This document shows positions 1-11,596 of a stretch of DNA of 64,000 bases, piece by piece. Position numbers and translations under genes: made by a program. The DNA comes from Halicephalobus mephisto. Its lineage: Eukaryota; Nematoda; Chromadorea; Rhabditida; Panagrolaimidae. The notes under the pieces were generated by a model. That model was not told the origin of the DNA, did not search any database, and worked only from the letters and a program-made list of their open reading frames with translations. Position 1 is the first letter of the stretch, and every line of letters begins with the position of its first letter. The stretch is from the NCBI GenBank assembly GCA_009193035.1, contig SWDT01000005.1, positions 434,001 to 498,000 of the forward strand. The letters are read 5' to 3'.

Positions 1-469
1 TCTAGTTAAATTTCAATTATTAATTTAGATAAAACAGATTTCCGAAATAGAAAAATTCATGTTTTTTAACATAAAAAAATTAGAATTTCGATTTTGAATT
101 CTGAATTTTAATTTTTATAAAACAGTGGTCCGAATTATCGAAGTTGGAACTCAGGATTCGAGGTCGGAATTTGGATTTTCCGTGTTAGAAAACTGATTTT
201 TTTATTTCTAAAGCTGTACTTTATCTTACTTTATTTTTTTCCTCAATTTGAACTTTACTCAAAAATCGTGTCTTAACACGAAAAATCTCAAAATTCAATT
301 TCGATAATACGAAACACTAATTTCTATAAAATTTACCAAAAATCAAAAATTATCTTGAAACGAATTTTAAAATTTTTCTAATTTTAAAAACTAAACTTTT
401 TTACTTTTTTAAAATTTCCTAAATTTAAAACTAAATATTTTTTAATTTCAAATACAGTAATACAATTTA
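1..469. other. AT-rich sequence without a recognised gene
   Basis: This stretch is A/T-rich with no open frame that looks coding. It lies downstream of the carboxylesterase stop codon on the minus strand, so it probably holds that gene's 3' end and intergenic DNA. I see no other feature. Confidence 0.5.
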
Positions 470-2998
470 TTAATGTCTTTTTTGAGCAAATGGCAATCTC
501 GTTTTCCTTAAAAAATCAATGTCAACCATGTTCGGCAATTGATCAATCCAAAAATTCATTCTTTTTCCTTCAAAAACTTCTTCAATTTTAGGAGTCGGAT
601 TTAATACAACATGTCTGGTTCCTCCTCCGACATTCGGCCAATTTACTGATCCCGAACTTGGCTTTCTAAAATTACTTATTAAATTTATTAATTACAGTAT
701 CCTTACCCTGATTTTACAAAGTTTCTAATCCCTTCAATTATGTGTTTCTGAAATTCGAAATCTTCCTGATCCCAGTCAAATCCGTTTCTTTCGTTGTCAA
801 AAATATAAAAAAGTTCATTTCCATGAGGAGCTCCAGGAACGATCGGGATTTCTCCGTAGACCGGCTTTCGACTGTGTTTTTCGTAAAAAAGAAAACTTTT
901 GTCTCCAATTTTATTTTTCAATTGGATTTGCTGGATAGTCGGCACTACGAACATCAGATCACTCACGATGTCTACCAGATTTCTGAGATTAATTTGTGGA
1001 TCTGAAGTCACGAAGAATCCAATAAGTGCATTTCTCAATTTCATAGTTTCTGAAGTATTTGATTTTTCAAGAATATATTCATCGATGTAGTCGATGAACG
1101 CTTTGTCGTCGAAGTTCGATTTGACGTCGTCCTTGACTCCGATGGAATTGTAAAAGTCATACGGTGTATTTACTGAAATTCAAGAAACTATATTACTTAA
1201 AAAATCAGAAAATTACTTCAACAATTGTGTGACATTTGTTCCCCAGGTACTTAAATTGTAATAATTGTAATTTTAGTTACTTTAAATCAAAAATTACAAA
1301 AAATGTTTAAAAGTAGTTGGGGGCAGATTTTACCGCTTTTATATGGAAGTCTGATCTAGACATCTTCAGAATTCTACAAAAATATATAGGACGGGGCAAT
1401 CAGACACGCAGATTCTGAATCTGACATCAGAATCGAAAGTTGATCTTTAGAATCACGGATTCTGAAGCGATATCTATGTCAAACTTCCATATAAAAACGA
1501 TAAAAGTCACACAGAATGACTTTTAAGCAGTTTTTTGTGATTTTTAATTTAAAGTAGCTAAAATCACAATATAAGTGCCACGACGGTCTTGATTGAAAAT
1601 TTCCAGATTTTTAGAATTTCACAAAAATCAAAGTTATAAATTACGGTTCAAAAATCTTCAAAAACTTGAAAATTTTCAGATTTTGGAATCTTCTGTTGGA
1701 TTCTGGGAAATTTTAGAATTTTAAAATTAAAAAATCACCAATTTTGGACCATTCGACTTCGGTCATTCCAAAAAGGACAGGTTTCTTGGGGGCTTTCTCC
1801 ATCAACACCTCGAGGGGCTCAGGGAAGAAGTCTCCATCGAGCCGAGGATTGAAAATGAACTGTCTCATGTTCGGCTTGTAAATCGAAGTTTTCTCCACAG
1901 CTTCGAGCATTTCCGGAACAGATTTGGTCTTCAGAATATTGCGGACCTCGTATCTACTCATGGATTTCTGACACCCTAAGGCTTCAGCAAAGTCCCAAGA
2001 ATTATCAACGACTTGTTCATTGAAAGCCCACTCAGCAAACAGGGAAGCCGAGCTCTGGATTACTTGTGCAAAAAGACCTGTAAAAATAAAAATATCAAGC
2101 TTTAAAAAAGCAAAAATACTAAATCCTAAAAAACGAAAATACTGAGTTTTAAAAAACAAAGATATTAAATTTTAAAAAATCAAAAAATACCGTTTGTGTG
2201 AGGTGATGTAGACAGGGCATGGGCAGCTGCTGATCCAGCGGAATGTCCGAAAACAGTTATTCTGTCAGGATCACCATCCAACTTCGGAAGAAGATCCTTA
2301 ATAAAGCGAAGACTAAAGGCGAGATCCCAGAGCCCGAGGTTACCTGGGAGGTTCCCATCTCCAGTCGACGAGAATCCTAAAAAACAACATTCATATATTA
2401 AAACCTGATAAAAAGACAAAAATCACCCAAAAATCCAACTCTATATTGAACAGAAATCACCAGAATTTTTTCGGACGCAAAATGATCAGAAAAAGATTTA
2501 TATCCGTATTTGCCGGAAGATCCCCCAACAAATCCTCCCCCGTGGATGAATACCAGTACTGGATACCCGAGTGGATCGTCTGGCTGAAAACTGATATATG
2601 AAGAAACTAAAAACAAAAGAAAATTTACATCTTCGACTGGTTTGATGATGTTCAGATACAAGCAGTCCTCGCTGACGTCCGTTCCGAGGGATAGATGGAC
2701 AGGAACACATCCTTTGGGGAAATCCTTCGCTTGACGGATCCCAGACCAACTTGGATACGCCGAAGGTCTCTGAAAACAAAACTCCATATATGGAAAAAAT
2801 AAAAAAACAAACTTCGAAGTTTTCGGCTTGAGCGAACGGCACACCGAGGAAGACTTGCGTCTTGTTCCCGTTCTTAGAAGAGTAATAAAATCCCTCCACC
2901 TCCCCGTACGGGGTTGACAACCTCGGGTTATCCGTTGAAAACATGTAATATAAAAATAATAAAATTAGAATAAACAACCAGAACCGCAAGCGCGTCAT
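470..2998 (-). CDS. Carboxylesterase family protein (type-B, alpha/beta hydrolase)
   Basis: Seven exons join in frame: 2998-2813, 2769-2629, 2583-2427, 2376-2191, 2077-1739, 1172-707 and 665-470 (1671 nt, 556 aa), a normal length for the family. Family members hydrolyse carboxylic esters. The start is the first ATG of the open frame, followed by a hydrophobic stretch (residues about 5-19) that acts as a signal anchor or signal peptide. Landmarks are the oxyanion-hole motif FIHGGGF, the EDCLYLN motif, the nucleophile motif GHSAG (Ser about 207) and the catalytic His in GAPHGNEL. The C-terminal exon carries the usual LNP-type tail ending in stop. The nucleophile elbow reads GHSAG rather than the GESAG of cholinesterases. 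The acidic triad member is probably in the FGMTEVEW segment. Intron 5 (1173-1738) contains a foldback element. The exact paralogue is not identifiable. Confidence 0.9.
1246..1579. mobile_element. Foldback (palindromic) MITE-like element in a carboxylesterase intron
   Basis: The left arm (from about 1246) and right arm (to about 1579) are imperfect reverse complements over more than 100 bp. For example, the sequence around 1336-1360 (CTTTTATATGGAAGTCTGA) pairs with the sequence around 1480-1500. It has no coding capacity. A related element lies at 50813-51130. No target-site duplication was verified. Confidence 0.6.
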
Positions 2999-3309
2999 TT
3001 CGAGAGTGATACGAGAATCCACGTTTTCCTTTTTTTAAGTTTTTGTTATCTGGCTCAATCTATTCCTTACCTAATTATATATAAAGTATCCTAAATTTAC
3101 ATCTATCAAATTTCAAATTCTTTGAATAAAATGCAAAAATTCTTTTATTCTTGTAAATTCGAATTAAAAACATATTTTTAATATCCATATCCATCAACAT
3201 GCAGGGATTTTCGAAATATCCACATAGGATAGATAATCCGTACAATATCGATAATGCAATTTTGCAAAGGCTTCCAAGGGAATTTTTAGGCAGTTTTTTA
3301 TATAAAACC

Positions 3310-3710
3310 AAAAGCCAATATCAGCTCAAATAAATCGACTCGCACTGGTTTATTTTCTAAGAAAAACAATCACTAGACCGATTCCTCTCTGATGTACAGG
3401 AATAAATGGCTCATTATTGACTCACTGAAGACAACTCGCAATGGTTGTGATCATAAACAAGGAATAATTGGATTGGGTTTTGTTTAGTAGTTGGAATGAA
3501 TGGTTCGTCAAAGTTACTCGCACTGGGTTCAGGTCTGAGAAGGGAATGAATAGTTTATTAAAAGTGCTTGTGAAGACACTCGCACTGTCTGGTCTTGAAC
3601 TTGCGTCTACTGCATGGGAATGAATGGTTCTCTCTAAATGTCTGCAAAAGTGACTCGCATTGTCTGCTCTTAAGAAAAGGAATGACAATCCCGACTCGCT
3701 TCTAATGCAT
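3310..3710. repeat. Degenerate direct repeats with the CTCGCACTG motif
   Basis: Five imperfect units spaced about 65-95 bp apart each carry a CTCGCACTG-like motif (near 3339, 3433, 3517, 3580 and 3651) and a GAATGAATGGTT-like motif. The same CTCGCACTGG core recurs near 38195, and its reverse complement recurs in the 19437-20120 satellite. The rest of 2999-4069 is intergenic between the divergently transcribed carboxylesterase and guanylyl cyclase. Confidence 0.5.
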
Positions 3711-3749
3711 AAAAAAATTCATTGGAACATTTTGCCAAAATTCCGCGCG

Positions 3750-3757
3750 TATAAATA
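3750..3757 (+). promoter_or_regulatory. Possible TATA box upstream of the guanylyl cyclase gene
   Basis: TATAAATA follows a short GC-rich run (CCGCGCG) about 315 bp upstream of the cyclase start codon. A GTAAGT donor-like site near 3823 and a TTTAG acceptor-like site near 4030 would allow a 5' UTR intron. This is suggestive only; the AT-rich background makes chance matches likely. Confidence 0.25.
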
Positions 3758-4069
3758 AATTTGGATCGTAGATTTTCGCTTTTTAATTTTTTAAATTTTT
3801 TTTCTTCTTTGGATGAATTTTTGGTAAGTAATGTACTTTAATCTACCAGGAATGAAGCCTATTTCGAAATCCCAGGCTTCGACATTAAATTTTTTCGGAA
3901 ATTTTAAAACACAAATTCTTCGAAAATTGGCAATCCGGAGAAGCCTTTTTTGTTTTAGGTACAATTTTCTGATTTTCGATGTTAAAAATCGTATTTCTCA
4001 TTAAAGAAACCCGTCATTTAAGACTTTAGAATTCATATAAAAACTGTGAAAAAATTTATTTCTTTAAAA

Positions 4070-7000
4070 ATGAAAGTTTTTATATTTTTTCTCCAAGTCC
4101 TTTGTGTCACGGCCCAGACCATCATTAAGGCCGGATTACTGATCCCGAAAGATGATCCTGATCTCTTTAGGGACTGCGGGATGTACGGGTCCCTCGGGGC
4201 CATCCCTCTGGCGATCGACAGGATCGTCAAGGAGGACCTCTTGAGGGGATTCAACTTCAGTTTCCACATCTACAACGACGAATGTGAAAACGCCCTTGCC
4301 GCTGGCTATGCTGCACAGATGATGGAAAAAGACGATATTGATGTGATTTTCGGACCTGTATGTAACGCTCCCGCCACGATTGTAGGGTCATTGGGGAGGT
4401 TCTACGATATCCCGATCATGACCTGGGGACTTGTCAATACGAATCAATTAACGAATAATGAAAAATATCCCACGACTTCTATGATCACAGGGACTTCGTT
4501 GATGCTCGGGAAGGCCGTCGTGGAGATTCTGAAGCAGTTCGACTGGAACCAATTTGCGTTTCTGTACGCCACGACGAATTCCAAAAACAGATGCAGTTTC
4601 GTCAGAGAAGACATCGAATCCGTCGTGAACGACCAGGAGGACATCTTCATAAGCTACCAACGGGCCATTAAGGACGCTAGTTTGAATAATTTAAAAATTA
4701 TTTTAAACATTGTTAAATCCAAATCCAGAATTATTTTTTGTTGTTACGAAAAAGATTACGAAAAACGAAATCATCTTTTGGCCTTGTACGACCTCGGGAT
4801 GACTTCCGATGACTACGTAAATGTCTTCGTTGAGCTTCGAGGATTGGGATTCGGATCTCGTTATGCTTCGTCCGACACCTCTAGTTTGTTTTTAATTTTT
4901 TGGATTTTTAAATTTTCAGAATTTAGACACAATTGCAGGAACTCTTCCGTTTTGGACAATCGGCAGTTCCTTCGTCGAAGAAGGCCAAAATGTGGACAAC
5001 AGGGATTCTGATGCCAAAGCCGGAGCCAGAACTTCCTTCGTTGTAAGCAATTATTTTCAATTTTATCGAATTAAAACACCCACAATTGACCGTATAGAAG
5101 AAAAAATTATAAATATTTTTATAAAAAATTAAGAAAATTAAAAAATTAAAATTATTAAAAATTAAAAAATTAAAAAATTAAAAAATTAAAAAAATTAAAA
5201 AATTAAAAAAATTAAAAAATTAAAATTATTAAAAAATTAAAAAATTAAAAAAATTAAAATTATTAAAAATTAAAAAATTAAAAATAAAAGAAAATTTAAA
5301 TAATCCTTATTGGTAGATGACTAGGAGTACTTGGATTTTAAAGCTGAATTAAGTTTTGAAAATTTTATTAAATGTGAATATTTCTGAAAAATTCTGAGTA
5401 ATTGTAGATATTTTTACCCAATCATTAGATCGATATATGTATCAGAATGCTACAAGCAAATTGCGGATTTTATGTTCATTTTGAAATTTTTATAAATTCA
5501 CATGTAAAAATCTGAATCTATCCATCGGGATACTGCACGCAAGCTGCAGAATTAATTTTAACTTTGACCTCGATATATGTATCAGAATGCTGTGGGCAAA
5601 TTGCAGATTTTATTTTCATTTTGAAATTTCCATAAATGTGAAGATATAAACACCAACCAACCTGCCGAAATGTTGCGTACAAGCTGCAGAATTAATTTTA
5701 ACTTTGACCTCGATATATGTATCAGAATGCTGTGAGCAAATTGCTGATTTTATGTTCATTTTGAAATTTTTATAAATTCACATGTAAAAATCTGAATCTA
5801 TCCATCAGAATGCTGCACGCAGGCTGCAGAATTAATTTTGATGTTAATTTCTTTGTAGACTTTAGCATTGGAATCTCTTCCCGAATTTTTCGAATATGTT
5901 CAATAAGTTTTTTTAAATTAATTGAAATTACTCCATTTCAGTTGGATTTCCAAACGAGTACGTTCATCGACCTCCAGGAGTTCTCCGACGGAGTGATGAC
6001 CCGAGCCCAGTCCTGGCCCTTCTACTGCGGGAACTGCTCAGAGACCTACTACAACGCCTCGACGTACTCCAGGTACCTCCACGACTCCTTCTACCTCTAC
6101 TCCCTGGGGTTGAACAGAACCCTAAAGTCCCCCAACGACACCGACGCCGTTAGACGAGGATCCGAGATAATAAAAAACGCCCGGGGGTCCTTCACGGGGG
6201 CCACGGGGGTGGTCGACATCGGGGTCAATGGAACCAGGGATTCCACTTTTTTCCTGACCGGAATGAAACCTGATTTTTCGCCTTCTGTGTTCTTGACCGT
6301 TTCCTTCAGCGACGGCGAACCTACGCTTTATCTCAACTACTCCGATCCCGCCACGACGATTTGGGAAATGAGATCGGGCAAACTGCCTCGGGATATCCCT
6401 ATCTGCGGATTCGACGGGGAGTCCTGTCCTGCCGAATTCTGGAGAGATTACGCCGGATACGTTTTCGGAGGCATAAGTGTAGTGCTTGTCCTCATCGGAT
6501 CCGTCATAATTTACTCTTTCTATTACCGTAATCAACAAACAAAAATTTTAAACAAACTTTGGCAGATTTCATTTATGGAATTAGAAAAACCCCAAAAAAA
6601 AACCGGATTCCAAAGTGAAAGATCACTCCAGTCCAAACATTCCAACTCCACCAGGATGACTCTGGAAAGCATGACGGAAACTAAAAATTATTCTTATTTT
6701 TATTTCCGACATGAGCCAGTGGCCGGCAGAAAGTTCAAAACGAAAATAATTCTTCAAGAAAATGATACAGAAGAATTACGAAAAGTTTGTTTTTTTACTC
6801 AACAATAATTTTCATAAGCTTCTGAAGCCTTCTAAGATCCTAAAGAAGAATTTTGTACTTTTAAAGATTCCAAAGAAGCTTCTAAAGCTCTGCAAGAGAT
6901 TCGAAATCTTTACAAATCTTAAAAAATCTCTAGTCTTTTATAATCCTACAGAAGATTAGAACATTTCAAGATTTTTCATAAGTCTTCTATAATACTGTAG

Positions 7001-10000
7001 AAAATAAAAAAATTTTCGAAGGTTTTCTATAATACTGTAGAAAATTTGAAATTTTCGAAAGTTTTTAAAAAGTTTCAAAAGTTTTCTATAATACTGTAGA
7101 AAATTTTGAAATATTTCGAAACTATTTTATAATACTGTAGAAAATTTCGAAATTTTCATGTCTTCTATAATACTGTAGAAAATTTCGAAATTTCTGAAGA
7201 ATTTAAAAAAATTTCAGAAATTTTCTATAATACTGTAGAAAATTCTGAAATATTTCGAAACTATTTTATAATACTGTAGAAAATTTCGAAATTTCTCAAG
7301 AATTTTAAAAAGTTTCAGAAGTTTTCTATAATACTGTAGAAAATTTGAAATTTTGAAATATTTAGAAAAAGATTCTGAAGTCTTGTAGAATCAAAGAGAG
7401 GACTTTGAGAATTCTGAAAATCTCAAAAAATCCTCTAAAGTTTCATGGAAAATTCTGAAACTAAATTCTAAAAAGTTCTGGAAATTCGTCCCAAGACTAC
7501 TTTGTAAAAATTTTAATTTTTTAAACATGAAGATTTTGTTTTTTTCAGATGACTCAGTTGGATTCTGACAACTGCAACAGATTCATCGGGCTCTGTATGG
7601 ATGGACCTCAGTACATCGCCATCTGGAAGTACTGTAATCGGGGGTCTTTGAAGGACGTCATCACGAAGGGGTCCTACACCATGGACGCTTTTTTCGTTCT
7701 TTCGATAATGAGGGACCTGGCCAACGGGTTGGGGTACCTCCACGGCCAGACCTTCCTCCGGTTCCACGGCAGGATGACCTCGAAGAACTGTGTCGTCGAC
7801 GACAGATGGGTCGTGAAGATAAGCGACTTCGGATTTCAGAAGCTGATTTCCGCAGAAAAAAGAAGAAAATTAGGTACTTTAGGGAATCAAGGGAATTTAA
7901 AATATCCGTCTTCCAGATTACCTCTGGGTTGCTCCTGAGCTCATAAGGTCATCAAACGACCGTGGATCACAGCCTGGGGACATCTACAGTTACGCCATCA
8001 TTTGCAGTGAGGTCCTGACGAGAAAACCCCCCTTCGACTACGAAAACAGAAGAGCAGGGATAGACGGTAGAGTTTCAATTTTCCGAAATTATAAAAATTT
8101 AAAAATAATCAAATCCCAAAAATTCTCAAAAATTGAGTGGAAGATTCTAGAGTTATCAAAAAACTAAAATTTCGCTTTAAAAATATTTTGTAAAATTTTT
8201 AATTTTAAACAATCAAATTCTAAAAATCTTCCAAAATTGAGTGGAAGATTCTAGAGTTATCAAAAAACTAAAATTCCGCTTTAAAAATATTTTGTAAAAC
8301 TTTTAATTTCAAACAATCAAATTCTAAAAATTTTCCAAAATTTAATGGAAGATTCTAGAGTTATCCAAAAATCAAAATTTCGCTTTAAAAATATTTTGTA
8401 AAACTTTTAATTTTAAACAATCAAATTCCAAAAATTTTCTAAAATTGAGTGGAAGATTCTGGAATCTGTGAAATTCTTCAAAATTCAGTGAAATAGTTTG
8501 GAAAATTTAATTTTTGTAAAAAATTTTCAAAACTAAAAAATTTCGAAACTTGTTTGAAATTTCGTGTCGGGACCATTTCGTAACAATCATCATGAAATTA
8601 AAATTTTTAAAAATCTATAAAGTTTAAAATTTTATAAAAACAAAAATTTCTGGAATTATTTCTTAAAAATTTTATTTTTATAAAATTATAATTTATGATT
8701 ATTATTTTTAGAATTGATTTATTTAATCAGAAAAGGCGGAAGTTCGATGGTTCGTCCGGATCTGAGCGACATCGACATCCCGGACCTGAACGCCGCCGTC
8801 CTCCATCTGATCCGGGATTGCTGGGCAGAGGATCCAGAAAGCAGACCGAATATCACCCAAGTCAGGACCCTGATAAAGTCCATGAGTGGAAGATCCCTCA
8901 ACTTAATGGATCACATATTCTCCGTTCTGGAACAGTACGCGGAGACCCTTGCCGAAGAAGTCACTGAAAGAACGAAAGAACTGGTGGAGGAAAAGAAAAA
9001 AAGCGACATTTTGCTCTACAGAATGCTTCCTAGGTAAGTTTTCATTCCCGAAACTACTGTATTTCTTTTTATCGAAATTGATTCTCAAAGATCCAAGTCA
9101 AAGTTGACTATCAAATTTCGAAATCAAAGTTCGACATCAAAGCTGGTCATCAAAGTTTGAGATGGAAGTTGATTTTCAAAAGTGGAAGTCAAAGTTCGAC
9201 ATCAAAGTTTGAAGTCAAATTTCAATCTTAAAGTTGACAGTTAAACTTTGAAGTCGAACTTGGTGGTCAAAGTTCGACATCAAAGTTTGAAGTCAAATTT
9301 CAATTTTAAAGTTGACAGTTAAACTTTGAAGTCGAACTTGGTGGTCAAAGTTCGACATCAAAGTTGACAGCTAGACTTTGAGATGGAAGTTGATTTTCAA
9401 AGGTGGAAGTCAAATTCGATCCTCAAAGTTGAAGTTAAACTTTGAAGTCGAACTTGGTGGTCAAAATTCGACATCAAAGCTGGTCATCAAAGTTTGAGAT
9501 GGAAGTTGATTTTCAAAGGTGAAATTCAAAGTTCGACTTCAAAGTTTAAAGTCAAATTCGATCCTCAAAATTGAAGTTAAATTTTGAAGTCGAACTTGAT
9601 GGTCAAAGTTCAACTTCGAACTCTGACCTTCATCTTTGACAAAATCATAAATCTAATAACCTCCTACAGAAATCCCCTCATTTTTTACAAATATTCCAAA
9701 AAATTAAAATCCTACAAATTCGCGTTGAAATAATTTTGTAAAATTTTTATTTTAAATTTTTGCAGACAAGTGGCGGACAGCCTGAAGGCCGGAAGATCTG
9801 TGGAACCTGAAAATTTCGAAAGTGTCACAATTTTTTTTTCTGATGTCGTCCAATTCACGACTCTCGCGAGCAAATGTACTCCTCTTCAAGTGGTTAATCT
9901 CCTCAATGACCTTTATGTTTTGTTCGATTCATATATCGAAACCCACGATGTGTACAAAGTCGAAACCATCGGGGACGGTTATCTTTGTGTTTCGGGTCTT

Positions 10001-11210
10001 CCTCATCGGAACGGAAACGAACATGCAAAAGAAATCGCGAGTTTATCCTTAGACATGATGAAAGCAGTAAAATCCTTCAGAATCTCCCATTTGCCGAACG
10101 AAAGAGTCAACATCAGAATCGGGGCCCACACAGGGGCCTGCACCGCCGGGGTCGTCGGATTAGCCATGCCACGATATTGTCTCTTCGGAGATTCCGTCAA
10201 CACCGCCAGCAGAATGGAAAGCAACGGAAAACGTCGGTTTTTTCGTTTTTATTTTAACTAAAATCTTCCAGAATCCAACATAAGACTCAAAATTTTAAAA
10301 ACCACATAAAAATTAAAATTTTTTGGAGGATTCTAAAATTTCGCAAAAATTCCGAAACATTTAAGAATCTTACAGTAGTTTTTGAAAATATCTAAAATAG
10401 ACAATTCCATGTTCTGTTTTATCAAAGTTGATGGTTAAACTTCGAATTCAAAGTTAATTATCAAAGTTCGAATTCAAAGTTGATGGTTAAACTTCGAATT
10501 CAAAGTTGATCATCAAAGTTCGAATTTAAAATTAATCATCGAACTTCGAATTTAAAGTTGATGATTAAAATTAGAAGTTAAAATTAAGCATCAAAATTGA
10601 TCATTAAACTTCGAATTCGAAGTTGATTATCAAAGTTAATTGTCAAAGTTCGACATCAAAGTTGATTATTAAACTTCGACATCAAAGTTCGGAATCAAAA
10701 TTTAAACTTTTTGTGTCCAGAAAACATTCACAATTTTTTTATTTCAAAAAACTGTACTTTTGCCTAAATTGACGGAACTTATTTGACTTTTTCGAACCGG
10801 AAATGACCTGTACTCGTGTCATAGCACGAAAAGTCCGAATTTCGACTTCGAACTCTGACCGTCAACTTTGATAAAACGAAATTTTAAATTTCTAAAATAT
10901 TTATTTTTGTATTAATTTGATTTTAGCCAGCAAAATCCACATCTCTGCGGAACTGAATAGTCTGCTTGAGATCCTCGGGGGATTCGTGACGGAACTCCGA
11001 GGGGAGGTGATCATCAAAGGAAAAGGCGTGATGCAGACTTACTGGCTCATCTCCAGAATCGACCCTAACAATTACACTCAAGAAAGGCCCATTCTTCATT
11101 CAAATTCCCCCACCACAAATCCGGAAGAAATCACTTTTAATCAAATGGAAGATGTCACAAAAAATTCCATGTATAATCAGTTTTTATCTTCTCAACCCGT
11201 TAATTTTTAA
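4070..11210 (+). CDS. Receptor-type guanylyl cyclase (nematode GCY family)
   Basis: Eight exons close in frame: 4070-4883, 4927-5042, 5942-6784, 7549-7873, 7917-8066, 8712-9033, 9766-10232 and 10927-11210 (1106 aa, typical). The protein makes cGMP from GTP at the membrane; many worm relatives act in sensory neurons. It has a signal peptide (1 to about 17), an ANF-receptor-like extracellular domain, one membrane span (about 480-503), a kinase-homology domain, a dimerisation coiled coil and a cyclase domain (about 872-1060). Catalytic signatures are present: FSDVVQFT and VETIGDGY (metal Asp residues and guanine-selecting Glu), [16 protein letters not shown] (guanine-selecting Cys plus Asn and Arg). 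The kinase-like domain has HGRMTSKN where active kinases have HRD, so it should be regulatory. Exon 1 starts at ATG 4070, not the upstream GTG. The exon 1/2 junction (TCTA|GTTTGT, TTTAG|ACAC) is the least certain. Confidence 0.92.
5080..5300. repeat. AATTAAAAA low-complexity tract in cyclase intron 2
   Basis: The tract is built from repeated AAATTAAAAAATT-like units of about 10-12 bp, a simple-sequence expansion within the intron. Confidence 0.6.
5424..5850. repeat. Tandem repeat in cyclase intron 2 (family shared with 55140-55960)
   Basis: Three near-identical blocks carry ATATATGTATCAGAATGC followed by a GCAAATTGC segment and TTTTGAAATTT, alternating with CTGCAGAATTAATTTTAAC. In reverse complement the core resembles the CCGCACTTTGCTCGCAATG unit of the array at 55140-55960, so the two arrays look like one family in opposite orientation. 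Confidence 0.55.
6965..7360. repeat. Tandem TTCTATAATACTGTAGAAAA repeats in cyclase intron 3
   Basis: About eight copies of the 20-bp core TTCTATAATACTGTAGAAAA are separated by variable GAAATTTC-rich spacers. The core is itself palindromic (TTCTA...TAGAA), so each unit can form a small hairpin. Confidence 0.7.
8085..8480. repeat. Tandem repeat of about 115 bp in cyclase intron 5
   Basis: About three and a half units carry TTGAGTGGAAGATTCTAGAG, then TTTCGCTTTAAAAATATTTT, then AAACAATCAAATTC. High identity between units suggests recent local amplification. Confidence 0.7.
9090..9640. repeat. TCAAAGTT-based tandem repeats in cyclase intron 6
   Basis: The intron is made of short units such as TCAAAGTTCGACATCAAAGT, GAAGTTGATTTTCAAA and TTGAAGTCGAACTTGGTGG, organised into longer higher-order blocks that repeat three to four times. 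A related array sits in intron 7 (10425-10700). Confidence 0.7.
10425..10700. repeat. TCAAAGTTGATGGTTAAACT tandem repeats in cyclase intron 7
   Basis: Short units alternating TCAAAGTTGAT, TTAAACTTCGAATTC and ATCAAAGTTCGA fill this part of the last intron. The vocabulary is the same as in intron 6, so both introns carry the same repeat family. Confidence 0.7.
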
Positions 11211-11216
11211 ACTTAA

Positions 11217-11590
11217 GAAATTTTTTAGTTTAATTTTTAAAATATATTTGACTCTAAAATGACTACTGTATGAAATAAAACATAGATTACTGTAATTTTA
11301 GTAACTTTCAAATTCTCGTCAAGACTATTTTGAAGGAATTTTTTAGTTTAATTTTTAAAATATATTTGGCTCTAAAATAACTACTGTATGAAATAAAACA
11401 TAGATTACTGTAATTTTAGTAACTTCTAAATTTCCGTCAAGACTATTTTGAAGGAATTTTTAATTTTAATTTTTAAAATATATATGATTCTAAAATAACT
11501 ACTGTATGAAACAAAACAGGTTACTGTAATTTTAGTAACTTCTAAATTCCCGTCAAGACTATTTTGAAGGAATTTTTAATTTTTATGAAT
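11217..11590. repeat. Three tandem copies of about 118 bp between two convergent genes
   Basis: Copies start near 11221, 11339 and 11456. Each has a TTTAATTTTTAAAATATAT stretch, then CTACTGTATGAAA, then TTACTGTAATTTTAGTAACT and TCAAGACTATTTTGAAGGAA. The array fills the space between the cyclase stop codon and the channel stop codon, so it may be transcribed in both 3' UTRs. Confidence 0.75.
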
Positions 11591-11596
11591 TACAAT

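Noticed and set aside
742..1090. Plus-strand open frames opposite the last carboxylesterase exons
   Set aside because: They are mirror frames of exon 6 of the minus-strand esterase, whose frame, splice sites and catalytic His are convincing.
6965..7360. CRISPR-like array of regularly spaced palindromic repeats
   Set aside because: Spacers are not unique inserts but degenerate versions of the same AT-rich sequence, and the host is a eukaryote; this is an intronic tandem repeat.
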